Source: Clostridium bovifaecis (GTDB lineage: Bacteria > Bacillota > Clostridia > Clostridiales > Clostridiaceae). From it: a stretch of 64,000 nt of DNA. Below, piece after piece: positions 27,692 to 37,482 of the stretch. The stretch is from the NCBI GenBank assembly GCA_009738435.1, contig CP046522.1, positions 2,697,249 through 2,761,248 on the forward strand, in the 5' to 3' direction. The position numbers and the translations under genes were made by a program. The notes under the pieces were generated by a model. The model ran no database searches and was not told the origin of the DNA. It saw nothing but the letters and a program-made list of their open reading frames with translations. How positions within the stretch are numbered: position 1 is the first letter of the stretch; each line of letters begins with the position of its first letter.

Positions 27692-28030
27692 TTAATACCT
27701 TAATTCTAATCCTTGATTTTTAGTAACGTTTAAATTTATTATCTCCTCTTGGAAAGCCTTTAATAGAGCCTTTTCTAACACTTTTTCCTCGTTGAAATTT
27801 TGAATATCTCTACATACGGCAAATACCTTTTTCATATCTCCTGTTATGTTTCTATATGTTAATATTACATTAGGCCTATCATATTCTACCCCTAAAACTT
27901 TTATCCCTAAACTTAATCTTGAATAGTTATCTTTGCTTAAGTTTAATCCTGTGATTTCTTTTAGCTTTTTTATATCTTCATTTTCACTTTCAATTATAAT
28001 TAGTTTATCTCCTACTTTGTACTTAGCCAT
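27692..28030 (-). CDS. Hypothetical protein
   Basis: A 112-residue soluble protein with AGGAGGAG before ATG 28030. The start AKYKVGDKLIIIE resembles a small beta-barrel, and the second half is a helical segment (EEKVLEKALLKAFQEEI). I do not recognise the family and no neighbour suggests a role. Confidence 0.6.
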   Translation of the reverse strand: MAKYKVGDKLIIIESENEDIKKLKEITGLNLSKDNYSRLSLGIKVLGVEYDRPNVILTYRNITGDMKKVFAVCRDIQNFNEEKVLEKALLKAFQEEIINLNVTKNQGLELRY

Positions 28031-28157
28031 GTAATTCTCCTCCTCATATCTCTTGCATTAATTTATATTTATATGATATGGAGTTATTGCAATTTTACAC
28101 TTTAATCTTTATATTTTGTTTAAACTATTTACGTTTTAAATATTTTATTTAATATTT

Positions 28158-28613
28158 TTATTTATCAAAAGACTTTAAATACTCCCCATACCCTTCTTCT
28201 TTTAATTTAGATTTAGGTATAAATTTTAAAGCCGCACTATTTATACAGTATCTAAGTCCTCCTTTTTCTATGGGACCATCAGTAAATACATGCCCTAAAT
28301 GAGAATCTCCATATCTGCTTCTCACTTCAATCCTATGCATATTGTGGCTAAAATCAGCGTTCTCTTTTATAAGCTTTCTTTCAATAGGCTTTGTAAAACT
28401 AGGCCAGCCACACCCAGAGTCAAACTTATCAAGTGATGTAAAAAGCGGCTCTCCAGATACTATATCTACATAAATGCCTTCCTCTTTATGGTCCCAAAAT
28501 TCATTTTGAAAAGGCTTTTCTGTGGTATTTTCTTGAGTTACCTTATATTGAAGCGAGCTTAGTTTCTTTTTTATATCTTCTTTACTTGGTTTGTAATACT
28601 TATCATTAGCCAT
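28158..28613 (-). CDS. msrB: Peptide-methionine (R)-S-oxide reductase
   Basis: A 151-residue MsrB that reduces methionine-R-sulfoxide in proteins. The catalytic Cys is C123 in [20 protein letters not shown] and [12 protein letters not shown] are the substrate-site motifs. Cys pairs of the zinc-binding subtype are absent. No msrA is fused or adjacent. Fits the oxidative-damage theme seen at 13-15 kb but is separately transcribed. AGGGAG precedes ATG 28613. Confidence 0.95.
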   Translation of the reverse strand: MANDKYYKPSKEDIKKKLSSLQYKVTQENTTEKPFQNEFWDHKEEGIYVDIVSGEPLFTSLDKFDSGCGWPSFTKPIERKLIKENADFSHNMHRIEVRSRYGDSHLGHVFTDGPIEKGGLRYCINSAALKFIPKSKLKEEGYGEYLKSFDK

Positions 28614-28904
28614 AACGTATCTCCCTATTATTTATATTTGACTGTTACCAGTAAATTTAATCCAAAAGGCATTTATCTAATATTGAACTTATGAATAATA
28701 TCTACTAATATTTAATATTTTAAACTTAAGTGAAAGTATATTTGATATAAAACTTTATAGCAATTAAAATCCAACAAAAATATTATTGAAATTCTCTCTT
28801 ATGTATGATAAAATAGTTATTTATTGATAACAATTATTTTAAAATTTCTCTTAGAAAATTCATTGTTTAAGATAGACCCATTACAAAGGAAAGGAGCGAA
28901 GTTA

Positions 28905-29090
28905 ATGGCTAGAAAAGCTCTTATTATGAAACATGCAAAAGAACAAAAGTACAGCACTAGAGAGTATACAAGATGTAATATTTGTTCAAGACCTCATAGC
29001 GTTTTAAGAAAATATGGTATCTGCAGAATTTGTTTTAGAGAATTGGCTTACAAAGGAATGATACCAGGCGTAAAGAAAGCTAGCTGGTAA
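28905..29090 (+). CDS. rpsN: 30S ribosomal protein S14, zinc type, stand-alone gene
   Basis: A 61-residue S14 type Z protein with the four zinc-binding cysteines (C24, C27, C40, C43) and the C-terminal KKASW. The usual copy lies in the spc ribosomal operon; here the gene is alone, between msrB and speD, with AAAGGAG upstream of ATG 28905 and its own terminator. It may be a second copy. An upstream extension of the frame (from 28824) has no support. Confidence 0.92.
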   Translation: MARKALIMKHAKEQKYSTREYTRCNICSRPHSVLRKYGICRICFRELAYKGMIPGVKKASW

Positions 29091-29119
29091 TTAGAAGTTA
29101 TTACGCTTTTTATAGATTA

Positions 29120-29163
29120 TTAAAGCCTGTAAAAACATACTTTGTTTTTACAGGCTTTAATTT
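29120..29163. terminator. Bidirectional terminator between rpsN and speD
   Basis: Perfect stem TTAAAGCCTGTAAAAAC / GTTTTTACAGGCTTTAA with a 7-base loop, U-rich on both strands. Confidence 0.9.
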
Positions 29164-29973
29164 TTATATATTGATTCCATAGAATATCTCTGTCATTTCT
29201 CGCTCTAGTTGCTCAACAATCTCTTCTCTTTCTTCCTTAGTTAAATCTTCTTCTTGGATTTCAAACAAATAATTGCTTAAATTCAAATCTTTTACCTTCA
29301 TCTTAGTATGAAATAGGTTACTTTGAATTATATTCATATCAATTAAATTATATTTCTTTAATGTCTCATTCTCAATAAAATCTTGAATAGAGCTGATTTT
29401 ATGATCTATGAAGTGCTTATATCCATCCACATCTCTTGTAAACCCTCTAACCCTATAATCAATAGTTATTATATCTGAATCAAAGCTTCCAATTAAGTAG
29501 TTCAAAGCCTTTATAGGAGAAATTTCTCCACAAGTAGCTACATCTATATCTACCCTAAATGTGCTTATACTATTTTGTGGATGGCTTTCTGGATAAGTGT
29601 GTACCGTTACATGGCTCTTGTCCAAATGTCCTACTATGTTTTCACGGGTTGGAGTTAAAATTCCCCTATTACAAGATGGATCAAGGACATATAAAGGAAC
29701 TTCTTCTTCAGAAATCAGTAAAGTTACACTCGCACCTTGCGGGTCATAATCCTGCTTAGCTATATTCAATACATTAGCTCCTATTATTTCTGTAACATCC
29801 GTTAATATCTTTGTTAATCTTTCAGAATTATATTGTTCATCTATATATTCGATATACTTTTTACGATCTTCTTCTGTTTTTGTATAACAAATATCATAGA
29901 TGTTAAAGCTCAAAGATTTCGTTAAGTTGTTAAAACCATATAATTTCATTTTATTTCTAGCAACTTCAGCCAA
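29164..29973 (-). CDS. speD: S-adenosylmethionine decarboxylase (E. coli type)
   Basis: A 269-residue pyruvoyl enzyme of the proteobacterial-type SpeD class. The self-cleavage Ser is S120 in [13 protein letters not shown], which becomes the pyruvoyl group. It makes decarboxylated SAM for spermidine synthesis. Start TTG 29973 has AAAGGGGAG 5 bases upstream; a later ATG (29949) lacks a ribosome site. No spermidine synthase or arginine decarboxylase gene adjoins, so the rest of the pathway must lie elsewhere. Confidence 0.95.
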   Translation of the reverse strand: MAEVARNKMKLYGFNNLTKSLSFNIYDICYTKTEEDRKKYIEYIDEQYNSERLTKILTDVTEIIGANVLNIAKQDYDPQGASVTLLISEEEVPLYVLDPSCNRGILTPTRENIVGHLDKSHVTVHTYPESHPQNSISTFRVDIDVATCGEISPIKALNYLIGSFDSDIITIDYRVRGFTRDVDGYKHFIDHKISSIQDFIENETLKKYNLIDMNIIQSNLFHTKMKVKDLNLSNYLFEIQEEDLTKEEREEIVEQLEREMTEIFYGINI

Positions 29974-30223
29974 CTTTACTCCCCTTTTCTAATGTATTTT
30001 CATTCTTTCTAAAGAATATATCAACTATAAAATAATATAATACATTTTTATATATATGTCCAATGTAATCTTTGGATTTTTATTAGTATTTTCAATAGAG
30101 CAAAAAACATAACTTTAAATCCTATATTTGCACTTATTTATTATCTTTTTATTGAGCATAATATCTATATCTACTTTGTAATTTTACTCTAATATTGCAT
30201 AAAAGAGAGGTGCTTATATAATC

Positions 30224-31144
30224 ATGCTAAAGACTATAAGGGATACTATAATCTGCTTACTTGTTGTAAGCAATATATGGGGTGCTATTGCAAGAGGTGA
30301 CATTGGATTCTATAATTCAATCAATACCATTCCAACCTCAAATCAGGATAGCAAATCTGCTATCAATTTTACTGAATATCCTGAAGATTCATTAATAGAT
30401 CAACTTAAAAACATATTCACCAGTAAAACTTATAATGGCTTAAATACAAAGGAATATAACTGGTATTTTAAACACATAAAAAATGGAGAACCTCCTCAGG
30501 CGCCACCTGAAACCTCCTATTTTGCTTCGAAGTATGGTACCTACTATATAGGAGACACCTCGAAAAAGGTTTTATACTTAACCTTTGATGAAGGGTATGA
30601 AAATGGATACACAGCACCTATTTTAGATGTATTAAAGAAACATAATGTAAAGGCTGCTTTCTTTGTTGTAAAACCTTATATTACTTCTAATCCAGAACTT
30701 ATTAAAAGAATGGTAGATGAGGGCCATCTAGTATGCAACCACAGTAATCATCATCCTTCTATGGCCTCTATTGTAGATCAGGATAAGTTTAATAAAGAGT
30801 TATCTGATGTGGAAGAAGCCTTTGAAGAAGTTACAGGTAAAAAGATGCCTAGATACTTTAGACCACCTATGGGTAAGTATAGCGAACGTTCCCTTCAATA
30901 TACTCAAGCTTATGGATACAAAACCATATTTTGGAGCTTTGCTTATGCTGATTGGAAACCAAAAGAACAGCCTTCCCATGACTTTGCTAAAAAACGTATA
31001 TTAGATAGAACTCATAATGGAGGAATCATTTTACTTCACGCAGTTTCTAAAACTAATGCTGAAATATTGGATAGTTTAATAACTGAATGGAAGAATCAAG
31101 GCTATGAGCTTAAGACCCTAGATGAACTCCCTAAAAAAGATTAG
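30224..31144 (+). CDS. pdaA: PdaA-type delta-lactam-biosynthetic de-N-acetylase
   Basis: A 306-residue exported protein: N-terminal hydrophobic signal/anchor (residues 6-24), a linker, then a NodB domain (~110-300). Motif 1 is TFDEGYENGYT, whose ENGYT tail is typical of PdaA and differs from the TFDDGP of ordinary deacetylases; motif 2 is NHSNHH, motif 3 RYFRPPMG. PdaA removes the acetyl group from muramic acid so that the spore-cortex delta-lactam forms, an indicator of endospore formation. Expected forespore expression was not verified in the promoter. Confidence 0.9.
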   Translation: MLKTIRDTIICLLVVSNIWGAIARGDIGFYNSINTIPTSNQDSKSAINFTEYPEDSLIDQLKNIFTSKTYNGLNTKEYNWYFKHIKNGEPPQAPPETSYFASKYGTYYIGDTSKKVLYLTFDEGYENGYTAPILDVLKKHNVKAAFFVVKPYITSNPELIKRMVDEGHLVCNHSNHHPSMASIVDQDKFNKELSDVEEAFEEVTGKKMPRYFRPPMGKYSERSLQYTQAYGYKTIFWSFAYADWKPKEQPSHDFAKKRILDRTHNGGIILLHAVSKTNAEILDSLITEWKNQGYELKTLDELPKKD

Positions 31145-31252
31145 TGATTGTACTTTCTGAGATTCTTCACTTTTGCAAAACATACTAAATCCTTAAAGCT
31201 TCAGCTTTTTCTTCAGCGCCTTAGCGCAGCTAAGTTTTTGGAGAAGTCAAAT
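31145..31252. other. Start of a 380-base gene-free stretch
   Basis: Between pdaA and fruA (31145-31525) there is no credible frame. It holds the pdaA terminator, the fruA terminator and a CAGCGCCTTAGCGCAGCTAA palindrome-like spacer motif near 31214-31234. Confidence 0.4.
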
Positions 31253-31290
31253 TAAAATTCAGTTGGAATAAATACTCCAGCTGAATTTTA
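31253..31290 (+). terminator. Terminator downstream of pdaA
   Basis: Stem TAAAATTCAGTTGGA / TCCAGCTGAATTTTA with an 8-base loop. Confidence 0.75.
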
Positions 31291-31462
31291 GCTTACTGAA
31301 CCAGTCTGTATTAATCACATCTCATCGTTATATTTTCTTAGTATACTACAGCTTTTCTCACCAGTTATTCCTTTCTATTACTTATTTCCTCTACTTCTTT
31401 ATATGTTGGCATTGATGCTATCGCTCCATAGTTAGTGCATAGAACTACGTTTATTTTAATAA

Positions 31463-31500
31463 TAAAAAAACAAGGAATCAATTCTCCCTTGCTTTTTTAT
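31463..31500 (-). terminator. Terminator of the fru operon
   Basis: On the reverse strand a GCAAGG(G)...CCTTG stem is followed by seven T residues, 25 bases after the fruA stop. Confidence 0.75.
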
Positions 31501-31525
31501 TAAAATAAATATTTGATTTTTACAC

Positions 31526-33439
31526 CTAATCTTCCATTGGCTTTTTAAGCATTCCTAATATAAATGCTGTAATAAATGAACCTATTAGTATAGATAGTAT
31601 ATACATCAACTTACTGCCTACAACTACTGGTATAACAAATAATCCGCCATGTGGCGCTGGAAGTCCTATGTTAAACATCATAGTTAACGCTCCAGCTACT
31701 GCTGATCCAATAATTACTGAAGGTATAACTCTTCCTGGATCTGATGCTGCAAAAGGTATAGCCCCTTCGGTAATAAAGGATGCACCCATTATATAACAAG
31801 TCTTTCCTGCATCTCTTTCATCTTTAGTAAATCTATTTTTAAATATTGTTGTAGCAATAGCAATTCCAAGAGGTGGAACCATACCCCCTGCCATAATCGC
31901 TGCGTGCGGACCGTAATTTCCTGCCTCAATCATTGCTATACCAAAAGTGAAGGCTGCTTTATTTATTGGGCCACCCATATCTCCAGCCATCATTCCACCC
32001 AAAATTAATCCTAATATAATCCTGTTACTTGTTCCCATGGAACCTAGCCAATCTTGTAATCCTAAATTTATAGCCTTAACTGGATTTACTATAACTAGCA
32101 GCATTACTGCTCCTGTTACTAATATTCCAAATAGTGGATAAAGGAGTACTGGTTTTATGCCTTCTAACGATTGTGGTAATCTGCTAAATATCTTTTTTAA
32201 TAATACAATCACATACCCACCTAAGAAACCTGCTATAAGCCCCCCTAAAAAGCCAGCCCCATTGCTTGCAGCAATAAGTCCACCTGCCATGGCAGGCGCG
32301 AAACCTGGTCTATCCGCAATACTCATACCAATAAATCCTGCAAGAACAGGTATCATAAGAGCAAAAGCACTTCCCCCACCTATGTCAGACAACAATTTTG
32401 CAATAGGATGAAAAGTTGGGTCATTTGGATTAGCTGAATTAATACCAAACATAAATGAAAGAGCTATTAGTATACCACCTCCAACTACAAAAGGAAGCAT
32501 ATTTGAAACACCGTTCATAAGATGTTTGTAAAATCCATTTATTTCCTTTGATCCTGCAGCTACTTTTTCGCTTGTGCCGCTTGTGTGATGGTATATAGGA
32601 GCATCTCCATTAATTGCTTTAGTAATAAGTTCCTCTGGGCTTTTTATACCTTGAACTACTGATACTTGTATTAGTTTTTTCCCTTCGAATCTTGCCATTT
32701 CAACTTGCTTATCTGCTGCAACTATAATAGCTTCTGCCTTATTTATTTCCTCTTCAGTTAGTTGATTTTTTACTCCTGTAGAGCCGTTAGTTTCTACCTT
32801 TATATCAACTCCCATTTCTGCAGCCTTCTTTCTTAGAGCATCAGCAGCCATATAAGTATGAGCTATACCAGTTGGACAGGCTGTTACTCCTAAAACAAAG
32901 CTTCTTTGCTTTTCTTCTTCAACATTTTCCTTTATCTTATCACTGACTTTTTCTTCATTTCCATTAGTTTCTCCATTTAGGTCTTCATTCTCTTGATCAT
33001 CTATAATTCTTAATAGATCCTCTTCAGTCTCTATAGTTGGTATTTTATTTTTAAAACTTTCATCCATAAGCATTACAGATAATCTAGATAGAGTTTCTAA
33101 ATGCTCATTATCCGCGTTATCTTGTCCTGCTATCATAAAGAATATATGAGCTGGTTGTCCGTCTAAAGAATCATAATCTATGCCTTCTTTAGAATATCCA
33201 AAAGCAAGAGAAGGCAATTTAACAGCAGAAGTTTTAGCATGAGGGATAGCAACCCCATCTCCAACTCCTGTTGAAAATTCCTCTTCTCTCCTTAAAATTG
33301 CCCTTTTGTATTCTTCTTTACCATTTAGTCTCCCTGCATCATATAATTTGTTCACTAATTCATCTATTACTTCTCTTTTAGTTTTAGATTTTAAATTAAG
33401 AATTATAGTATCCTTAGTTAAAAGCTCTGTTATCCTCAT
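31526..33439 (-). CDS. fruA: Fructose PTS transporter EIIABC
   Basis: A 637-residue fused PTS permease. Order: EIIA (1-150, phospho-His H67 in AIPHAKT), an acidic linker, EIIB (~180-280, phospho-Cys C188 in TACPTGIAHTYMA), and EIIC (~300-630, about 10 helices with GGGILIALSFM and GDMGGPINKAAF). It imports fructose and releases fructose-1-phosphate, the substrate of FruK encoded just upstream (14-base gap). AGGAGG before ATG 33439. Confidence 0.96.
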   Translation of the reverse strand: MRITELLTKDTIILNLKSKTKREVIDELVNKLYDAGRLNGKEEYKRAILRREEEFSTGVGDGVAIPHAKTSAVKLPSLAFGYSKEGIDYDSLDGQPAHIFFMIAGQDNADNEHLETLSRLSVMLMDESFKNKIPTIETEEDLLRIIDDQENEDLNGETNGNEEKVSDKIKENVEEEKQRSFVLGVTACPTGIAHTYMAADALRKKAAEMGVDIKVETNGSTGVKNQLTEEEINKAEAIIVAADKQVEMARFEGKKLIQVSVVQGIKSPEELITKAINGDAPIYHHTSGTSEKVAAGSKEINGFYKHLMNGVSNMLPFVVGGGILIALSFMFGINSANPNDPTFHPIAKLLSDIGGGSAFALMIPVLAGFIGMSIADRPGFAPAMAGGLIAASNGAGFLGGLIAGFLGGYVIVLLKKIFSRLPQSLEGIKPVLLYPLFGILVTGAVMLLVIVNPVKAINLGLQDWLGSMGTSNRIILGLILGGMMAGDMGGPINKAAFTFGIAMIEAGNYGPHAAIMAGGMVPPLGIAIATTIFKNRFTKDERDAGKTCYIMGASFITEGAIPFAASDPGRVIPSVIIGSAVAGALTMMFNIGLPAPHGGLFVIPVVVGSKLMYILSILIGSFITAFILGMLKKPMED

Positions 33440-33452
33440 TTGTATCCTCCTC

Positions 33453-34367
33453 TTAAACTAGTTTAATTACTTTTACTTCGGCTAATAGTCTTTCAGCCTC
33501 ATCTTTTGTACATAAATCTAAAGAGAAAGCTGTTGCGCTACCTGATGCAACTCCCCACCTAAAAGCTTCTATTAAATCTAAGCTTTTACAATAGTTTGCA
33601 AGAAAGCCACCTATTAGAGAATCTCCTGCACCTACTGAATTTTTAACTTTTCCCTTTGGGGCTGCTGAATGATAAACTCCCTCTTCGCATACCAAAAGAG
33701 CACCTTCTCCTGCCATAGAAATTATTACATTTTCTGCTCCCATATCAAGTAATCTTTTAGCATAAAATATAATCTCTTCTCTAGTATTAATCTCTACTCC
33801 GAATATTTCGCTTAATTCATGATTGTTAGGTTTTATTAAAAAGGGTTTATGCTTTAAAGTAGCTGTTAATGCTTCCCCTGTGGTATCTACTATTACTCTA
33901 GCCTTATTGTTAACTAATTTTTCTTGTATTTGTGCATAAATATCACTTGGCAAAGTATTTTGAACGTTTCCAGCCAAAACTAGATAGTCCTCTGAACCTA
34001 ACTTTTTAAGCATCTTGAGTAGCTCATCTAGAGCTTTGTCATCTATGTCAGGCCCAACCCCATTTATCTCTGTTTCTTCATTAGACTTTAGCTTTACGTT
34101 TATTCTAGTATCTCCCTGAACCTTTATAAAATCTGTATATACCCCATCCTTCTCTAAAGAATCTTTTATAAAGTTTCCTGTAAATCCTCCTATAAAGCCC
34201 AATGCTTTGCTTTCCACCCTTAAGTTATTTAAAACTCTTGATACATTTATGCCTTTGCCACCAGGATATTTATAATTATTTTTTACTCTGTTAATTTTCC
34301 CTGGTACAAAATCATCTACCTGTACAATATAGTCCACTGATGGATTAAAAGTCACTGTATATATCAT
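33453..34367 (-). CDS. fruK: 1-phosphofructokinase
   Basis: A 304-residue PfkB-family kinase that makes fructose-1,6-bisphosphate. It carries the N-terminal PGGKGINVSR motif and the C-terminal catalytic signature GAGDSLIGGFL, whose Asp is the base. The ATG at 34367 overlaps the stop of the regulator frame (ATGA), so the fru genes are translationally coupled. Confidence 0.96.
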   Translation of the reverse strand: MIYTVTFNPSVDYIVQVDDFVPGKINRVKNNYKYPGGKGINVSRVLNNLRVESKALGFIGGFTGNFIKDSLEKDGVYTDFIKVQGDTRINVKLKSNEETEINGVGPDIDDKALDELLKMLKKLGSEDYLVLAGNVQNTLPSDIYAQIQEKLVNNKARVIVDTTGEALTATLKHKPFLIKPNNHELSEIFGVEINTREEIIFYAKRLLDMGAENVIISMAGEGALLVCEEGVYHSAAPKGKVKNSVGAGDSLIGGFLANYCKSLDLIEAFRWGVASGSATAFSLDLCTKDEAERLLAEVKVIKLV

Positions 34368-35108
34368 TGCTCTTCCACAACCTTTATTTTAGTTTTTTCT
34401 GCATATATATCATAGTCTTCTGTTTTAGCATTTGTAATAATAGTTACCCTATTTAATTCTGTAATCTTAACAAAATTCACTTCTCCAAATTTGCTTTCAT
34501 CTGCCAATACAAATGCGTCTCTTGAAAGGCTTATAGCCTTTTCTTTTAAAATTGCTTCCTCCGAATCTGGAGTAGTAAGCCCATATTCTGTGTGTATACC
34601 ATTTACCCCTATAAAGACTTTATCAAATCTAAATTTTTGCAAACTGTTTAAAGTATCCAACCCTATCACGGCCTTAGTCTTAGCTTTTACTTTCCCTCCA
34701 AGGATATAAGCGTTAATATCTTTTTCAATAAGGGAATCTATATGGTTAAGTCCATTGGTAACTACAATAATATCCTTTTTATCTATATACTTAATCATTT
34801 CAAAAGTGGTAGTTCCTGCATCTAAATAAATAGAATCCCCCTCTTCAATTAAAGAAGCTGCATATTTAGCTATAATTGTCTTTTCTCTAATATTTTGAAC
34901 TAGGTTCTATAAACTTTCTTTTTATAGAAGAAGCTCCTCCATGAACTCTTTTCAATGCATTTTTGCTTTCCAAATATGTCAAATCACGTCTTATGGTTGA
35001 CTCTGAAGTGTTTGTAATTTCTACTAACTCGTTAAGTTTTACGATTCCTTTTTCTCTTACTGCTTGAAGTATGATTTTATATCGTTCTTCCGTTAACGTC
35101 TTCATCAC
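34364..35108 (-). pseudogene. fruR: DeoR-family fructose operon repressor, frameshifted
   Basis: The N-terminal frame (35108 to 34887, 73 residues) encodes a DeoR-type winged HTH (LNELVEITNTSESTIRRDL) and stops after FIEPSSKY. The effector domain follows in another frame from about 34897 to 34364 (EEGDSIYLDAGTTTFEMI, IVVTNG, FIGVNGIH, LADESKFG). The break lies in a short A-run (T-run at 34893-34896 on the + strand); one or two bases are missing or added. The intact protein would be about 247 residues and would sense fructose-1-phosphate. A sequencing error in the homopolymer cannot be excluded. Confidence 0.9.
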
Positions 35109-35129
35109 CCCTATTCATCAGATGATAAT

Positions 35130-35158
35130 ATTATAATTTAATATTTATTATTTTTCAA
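35130..35158 (-). promoter_or_regulatory. SigA promoter of the fru operon
   Basis: On the reverse strand TTGAAA (35158-35153), 17-base spacer, TATAAT (35135-35130), 22 bases before the regulator start. Confidence 0.8.
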
Positions 35159-35190
35159 TCACTTTCAATCAAAATCATTCATTTTCATCC
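35151..35190. promoter_or_regulatory. FruR operator: four direct repeats at exact 10-bp spacing
   Basis: Four consecutive 10-base units end in TCAATC, TCAATC, TCATTC and TCATCC (35155, 35165, 35175, 35185). On the reverse strand they read GATTGA-type boxes. The first overlaps the -35 element, as expected for a repressor. Helically phased direct repeats are typical for DeoR-family regulators. Confidence 0.75.
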
Positions 35191-35411
35191 ACGGCCATCT
35201 ATTTCCACTTGCAATTGTTCTTATATATAAGTTCTTTCATTATTATCGCTCTGGTTACCTCTTTAGCTTTTCTCCGGTGATATATCCACAATTAAGCATG
35301 TCCTTGATGAAATCAAGAACTAGAACAAAAAATCACTAATCTCTACTCTACAATCTCTAAATTAATAACTTTTACTATACCTTTAGTGATTGATGAACTA
35401 GTGACTAGCGA
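35191..35411. other. Intergenic spacer with CTAA-type repeats
   Basis: No gene. The right part (35330-35410) contains near-repeats of AATCACTAATCTCTACTCT and TAGTGATTGATGAACTAGTGA able to pair with one another, one of several such spacers in the window. Confidence 0.4.
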
Positions 35412-36110
35412 TTAATTCCTATCAAGCGAGTCATTATATAGATCTATGTATAGCCTTCCATTACTAGATACCGCAGCAAAGGCTACCTCTTTAATATTCT
35501 CGATTCCCCTTCTACTTAATTGATTATTCAGCCATTCCTCAGTAAGTCCGCTTTCTTGAAAATTGCTTCTAATTATTTTACCTTCTATGATAATTTCCTT
35601 TGCGAGTCCTTCATTTTCAATCTTTATATTAAGGTCCTCTGGTGTTACCGCCCTATTTTGGGATTTTAATTGTACACTTAATTCTCCATTAGCCTCAAGA
35701 ATAGCTGACTCTACTTGAGAAATATTAAAAACCTTTTCTCCTCTCAATTGCTGATTTAGATAATCATAGGAATAATTCATTTTTTTCATATTATGTTCTA
35801 AAATCTTCCCATGCTCTATTAAAATGATAGGTTTTCCTCCTAAGAACTGCCGTATGGGCCTAAATTTTATAGCTGCGTATGATATCAATATAATAGCTAT
35901 AGTTGTAAATACTATTGAAAAAACAAATATTGAAATATGTACTTTTGTATTAAAAGCCAAATTACCTGCTATAGTTCCAAGAATAGAAGCAGAGACACAA
36001 TCAAAATAAGTTAATTTTGCTAAACTTCTCTGAGTTAAAAGCCTAGTAGCTATAAAAAGTAGAGTTATTGCCAATATAACCCTGAACATAATATCTAAAG
36101 GTTGAATCAA
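35412..36110 (-). CDS. YetF/DUF421 family membrane protein (second copy)
   Basis: A 232-residue protein with three N-terminal helices and the two YetF-type cytosolic domains (GGKPIILIEHGKILEHNMKK, ESAILEANGELSVQLKS, AAVSSNGRLYIDL). About a third of residues match the copy at 15.7-16.3 kb in pattern. TTG 36110 is preferred as start because AAAAGGGG is 8 bases upstream; the ATG at 36119 directly abuts that site. The small gene upstream (36181) may form a pair with it, replacing the DUF1657 partner seen at the other locus. Confidence 0.78.
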   Translation of the reverse strand: MIQPLDIMFRVILAITLLFIATRLLTQRSLAKLTYFDCVSASILGTIAGNLAFNTKVHISIFVFSIVFTTIAIILISYAAIKFRPIRQFLGGKPIILIEHGKILEHNMKKMNYSYDYLNQQLRGEKVFNISQVESAILEANGELSVQLKSQNRAVTPEDLNIKIENEGLAKEIIIEGKIIRSNFQESGLTEEWLNNQLSRRGIENIKEVAFAAVSSNGRLYIDLYNDSLDRN

Positions 36111-36180
36111 AGAAATCATCCCCTTTTATTTTTTTAATGTTAAACTTATACTTGAGTATATGGAAAAAGACTAGATTTCT

Positions 36181-36354
36181 CTAGCCCCTGTATTTTATGA
36201 AAGCAATAGTTTGGTTATGATATAGATCATTAGTTATTCTCTTTAATATAACTAAATATTTTTCATCTAAATCTTTAAGCTGATACTTATCCATAAAGTT
36301 TTGAAGTTGCTTTTCTTGTTTATCTTCTTTAGATTGTTCACCAAATAACCCCAT
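36181..36354 (-). CDS. Small hypothetical protein upstream of yetF copy 2
   Basis: 57 residues from ATG 36354 (GAGGTG upstream). Charged, helical, no membrane segment (GLFGEQSKEDKQEKQL, DLDEKYLVILKRI). Unrecognised. Its position before a YetF gene mirrors DUF1657 at the first YetF locus. Confidence 0.55.
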   Translation of the reverse strand: MGLFGEQSKEDKQEKQLQNFMDKYQLKDLDEKYLVILKRITNDLYHNQTIAFIKYRG

Positions 36355-36446
36355 GTTTTTCACCTCAGCAATTATAATTCAACTTAAAATCAGCTTATAA
36401 TCAGACTCTTATATATTTTTCTAGTTTCTTATTTAAAATATGCATA

Positions 36447-37400
36447 CTATTTCTTTCTTATCTTGCATATAAAAAAACCTTCCATTTCTTCATTTGGTAT
36501 TACTCTTAGCGCCTTACTTAAACTATGATTATACGTCCTATCCTTATACTTAGTAATTCCACTTATAGAATTTTTTAATGTTAAATTTATCTCTAAAATT
36601 CTAAGATTCTTATATTTATTTATTATTTCATCAACAACCTCTTCATTTTCCTCTGGGGAGATAGTACAGGTTGAATATACAAGTATTCCTCCTGGCTTTA
36701 ATGCATTAACACCACTTTCCAAAAGCTCCTTTTGTAACTTTGAATTCCTTCTAACAATAGTCCTATTCCATCCTCTATAGGTTCTCGGCTCCTTTAACGT
36801 TATTGTACCTTCTCCAGAGCATGGAGCATCTAAAAGCACCCTGTCAAAAGCCTTTGGAAAAAGGCTTCCCAATCTTCTTCCATCTCCTCCTATAACTTCT
36901 ACACAACTTGCTTCCTGCTTTTTTATGTTATATTTTAATCTTTCTCTTCTTATGTCATCTATTTCATTTGCTAATATTTTACCTTTATTATCAATCATAG
37001 CTGCCATCTCCGTCGTTTTGCTTCCTGGAGCAGCACACATGTCTAATATGTCAATTTTTTCATGGATATCTAAAAAAATAGGTGACAGCATACTTGATAA
37101 ATTCTGCATATAGAGCTTTCCTTCTGCATAACTTGAGAGTTTCAAAATTCTTGATTCTTTATCTTTTGGTATTATAAATGCTTCCTTCATAATGCTGCTG
37201 CTTGAAAATTTTATTCCATTTCTCTTCATCTCATCCAAAACTTCACTTACAGAAGCTTTAAGAGTATTAACTCTAAAGGTAGTTTTTCTTCCATCCTTAT
37301 AACTTTTTAAAATCTTATCAACCGTTACTGGAGAGTATATTTCGTAAAGAAGCATAAGAAATTCATCTGGAAGTATATTCTTTATATCATTTATGCTCAT
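36447..37400 (-). CDS. 16S rRNA m5C methyltransferase (RsmB/RsmF-type, NOL1/NOP2/sun family)
   Basis: A 317-residue SAM-dependent RNA cytosine-C5 methyltransferase. SAM-binding motif DMCAAPGSKTTEMA (~120-132), DAPCSGEG with C194, and STCTISPEENEEVV with the catalytic Cys. Which rRNA or tRNA cytosine it modifies cannot be told; the absence of an N-terminal NusB domain argues against RsmB proper, and the C-terminal PUA-like domain of RsmF is also missing. GGGGGAAGG precedes ATG 37400. Confidence 0.88.
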   Translation of the reverse strand: MSINDIKNILPDEFLMLLYEIYSPVTVDKILKSYKDGRKTTFRVNTLKASVSEVLDEMKRNGIKFSSSSIMKEAFIIPKDKESRILKLSSYAEGKLYMQNLSSMLSPIFLDIHEKIDILDMCAAPGSKTTEMAAMIDNKGKILANEIDDIRRERLKYNIKKQEASCVEVIGGDGRRLGSLFPKAFDRVLLDAPCSGEGTITLKEPRTYRGWNRTIVRRNSKLQKELLESGVNALKPGGILVYSTCTISPEENEEVVDEIINKYKNLRILEINLTLKNSISGITKYKDRTYNHSLSKALRVIPNEEMEGFFICKIRKK

Positions 37401-37482
37401 GTCAGCAACCTTCCCCCTTTATAAATAAACAAAATTTTCTGTCTATTTATTTTAATCTTATCATACCCCCTAATTTTAGTCA

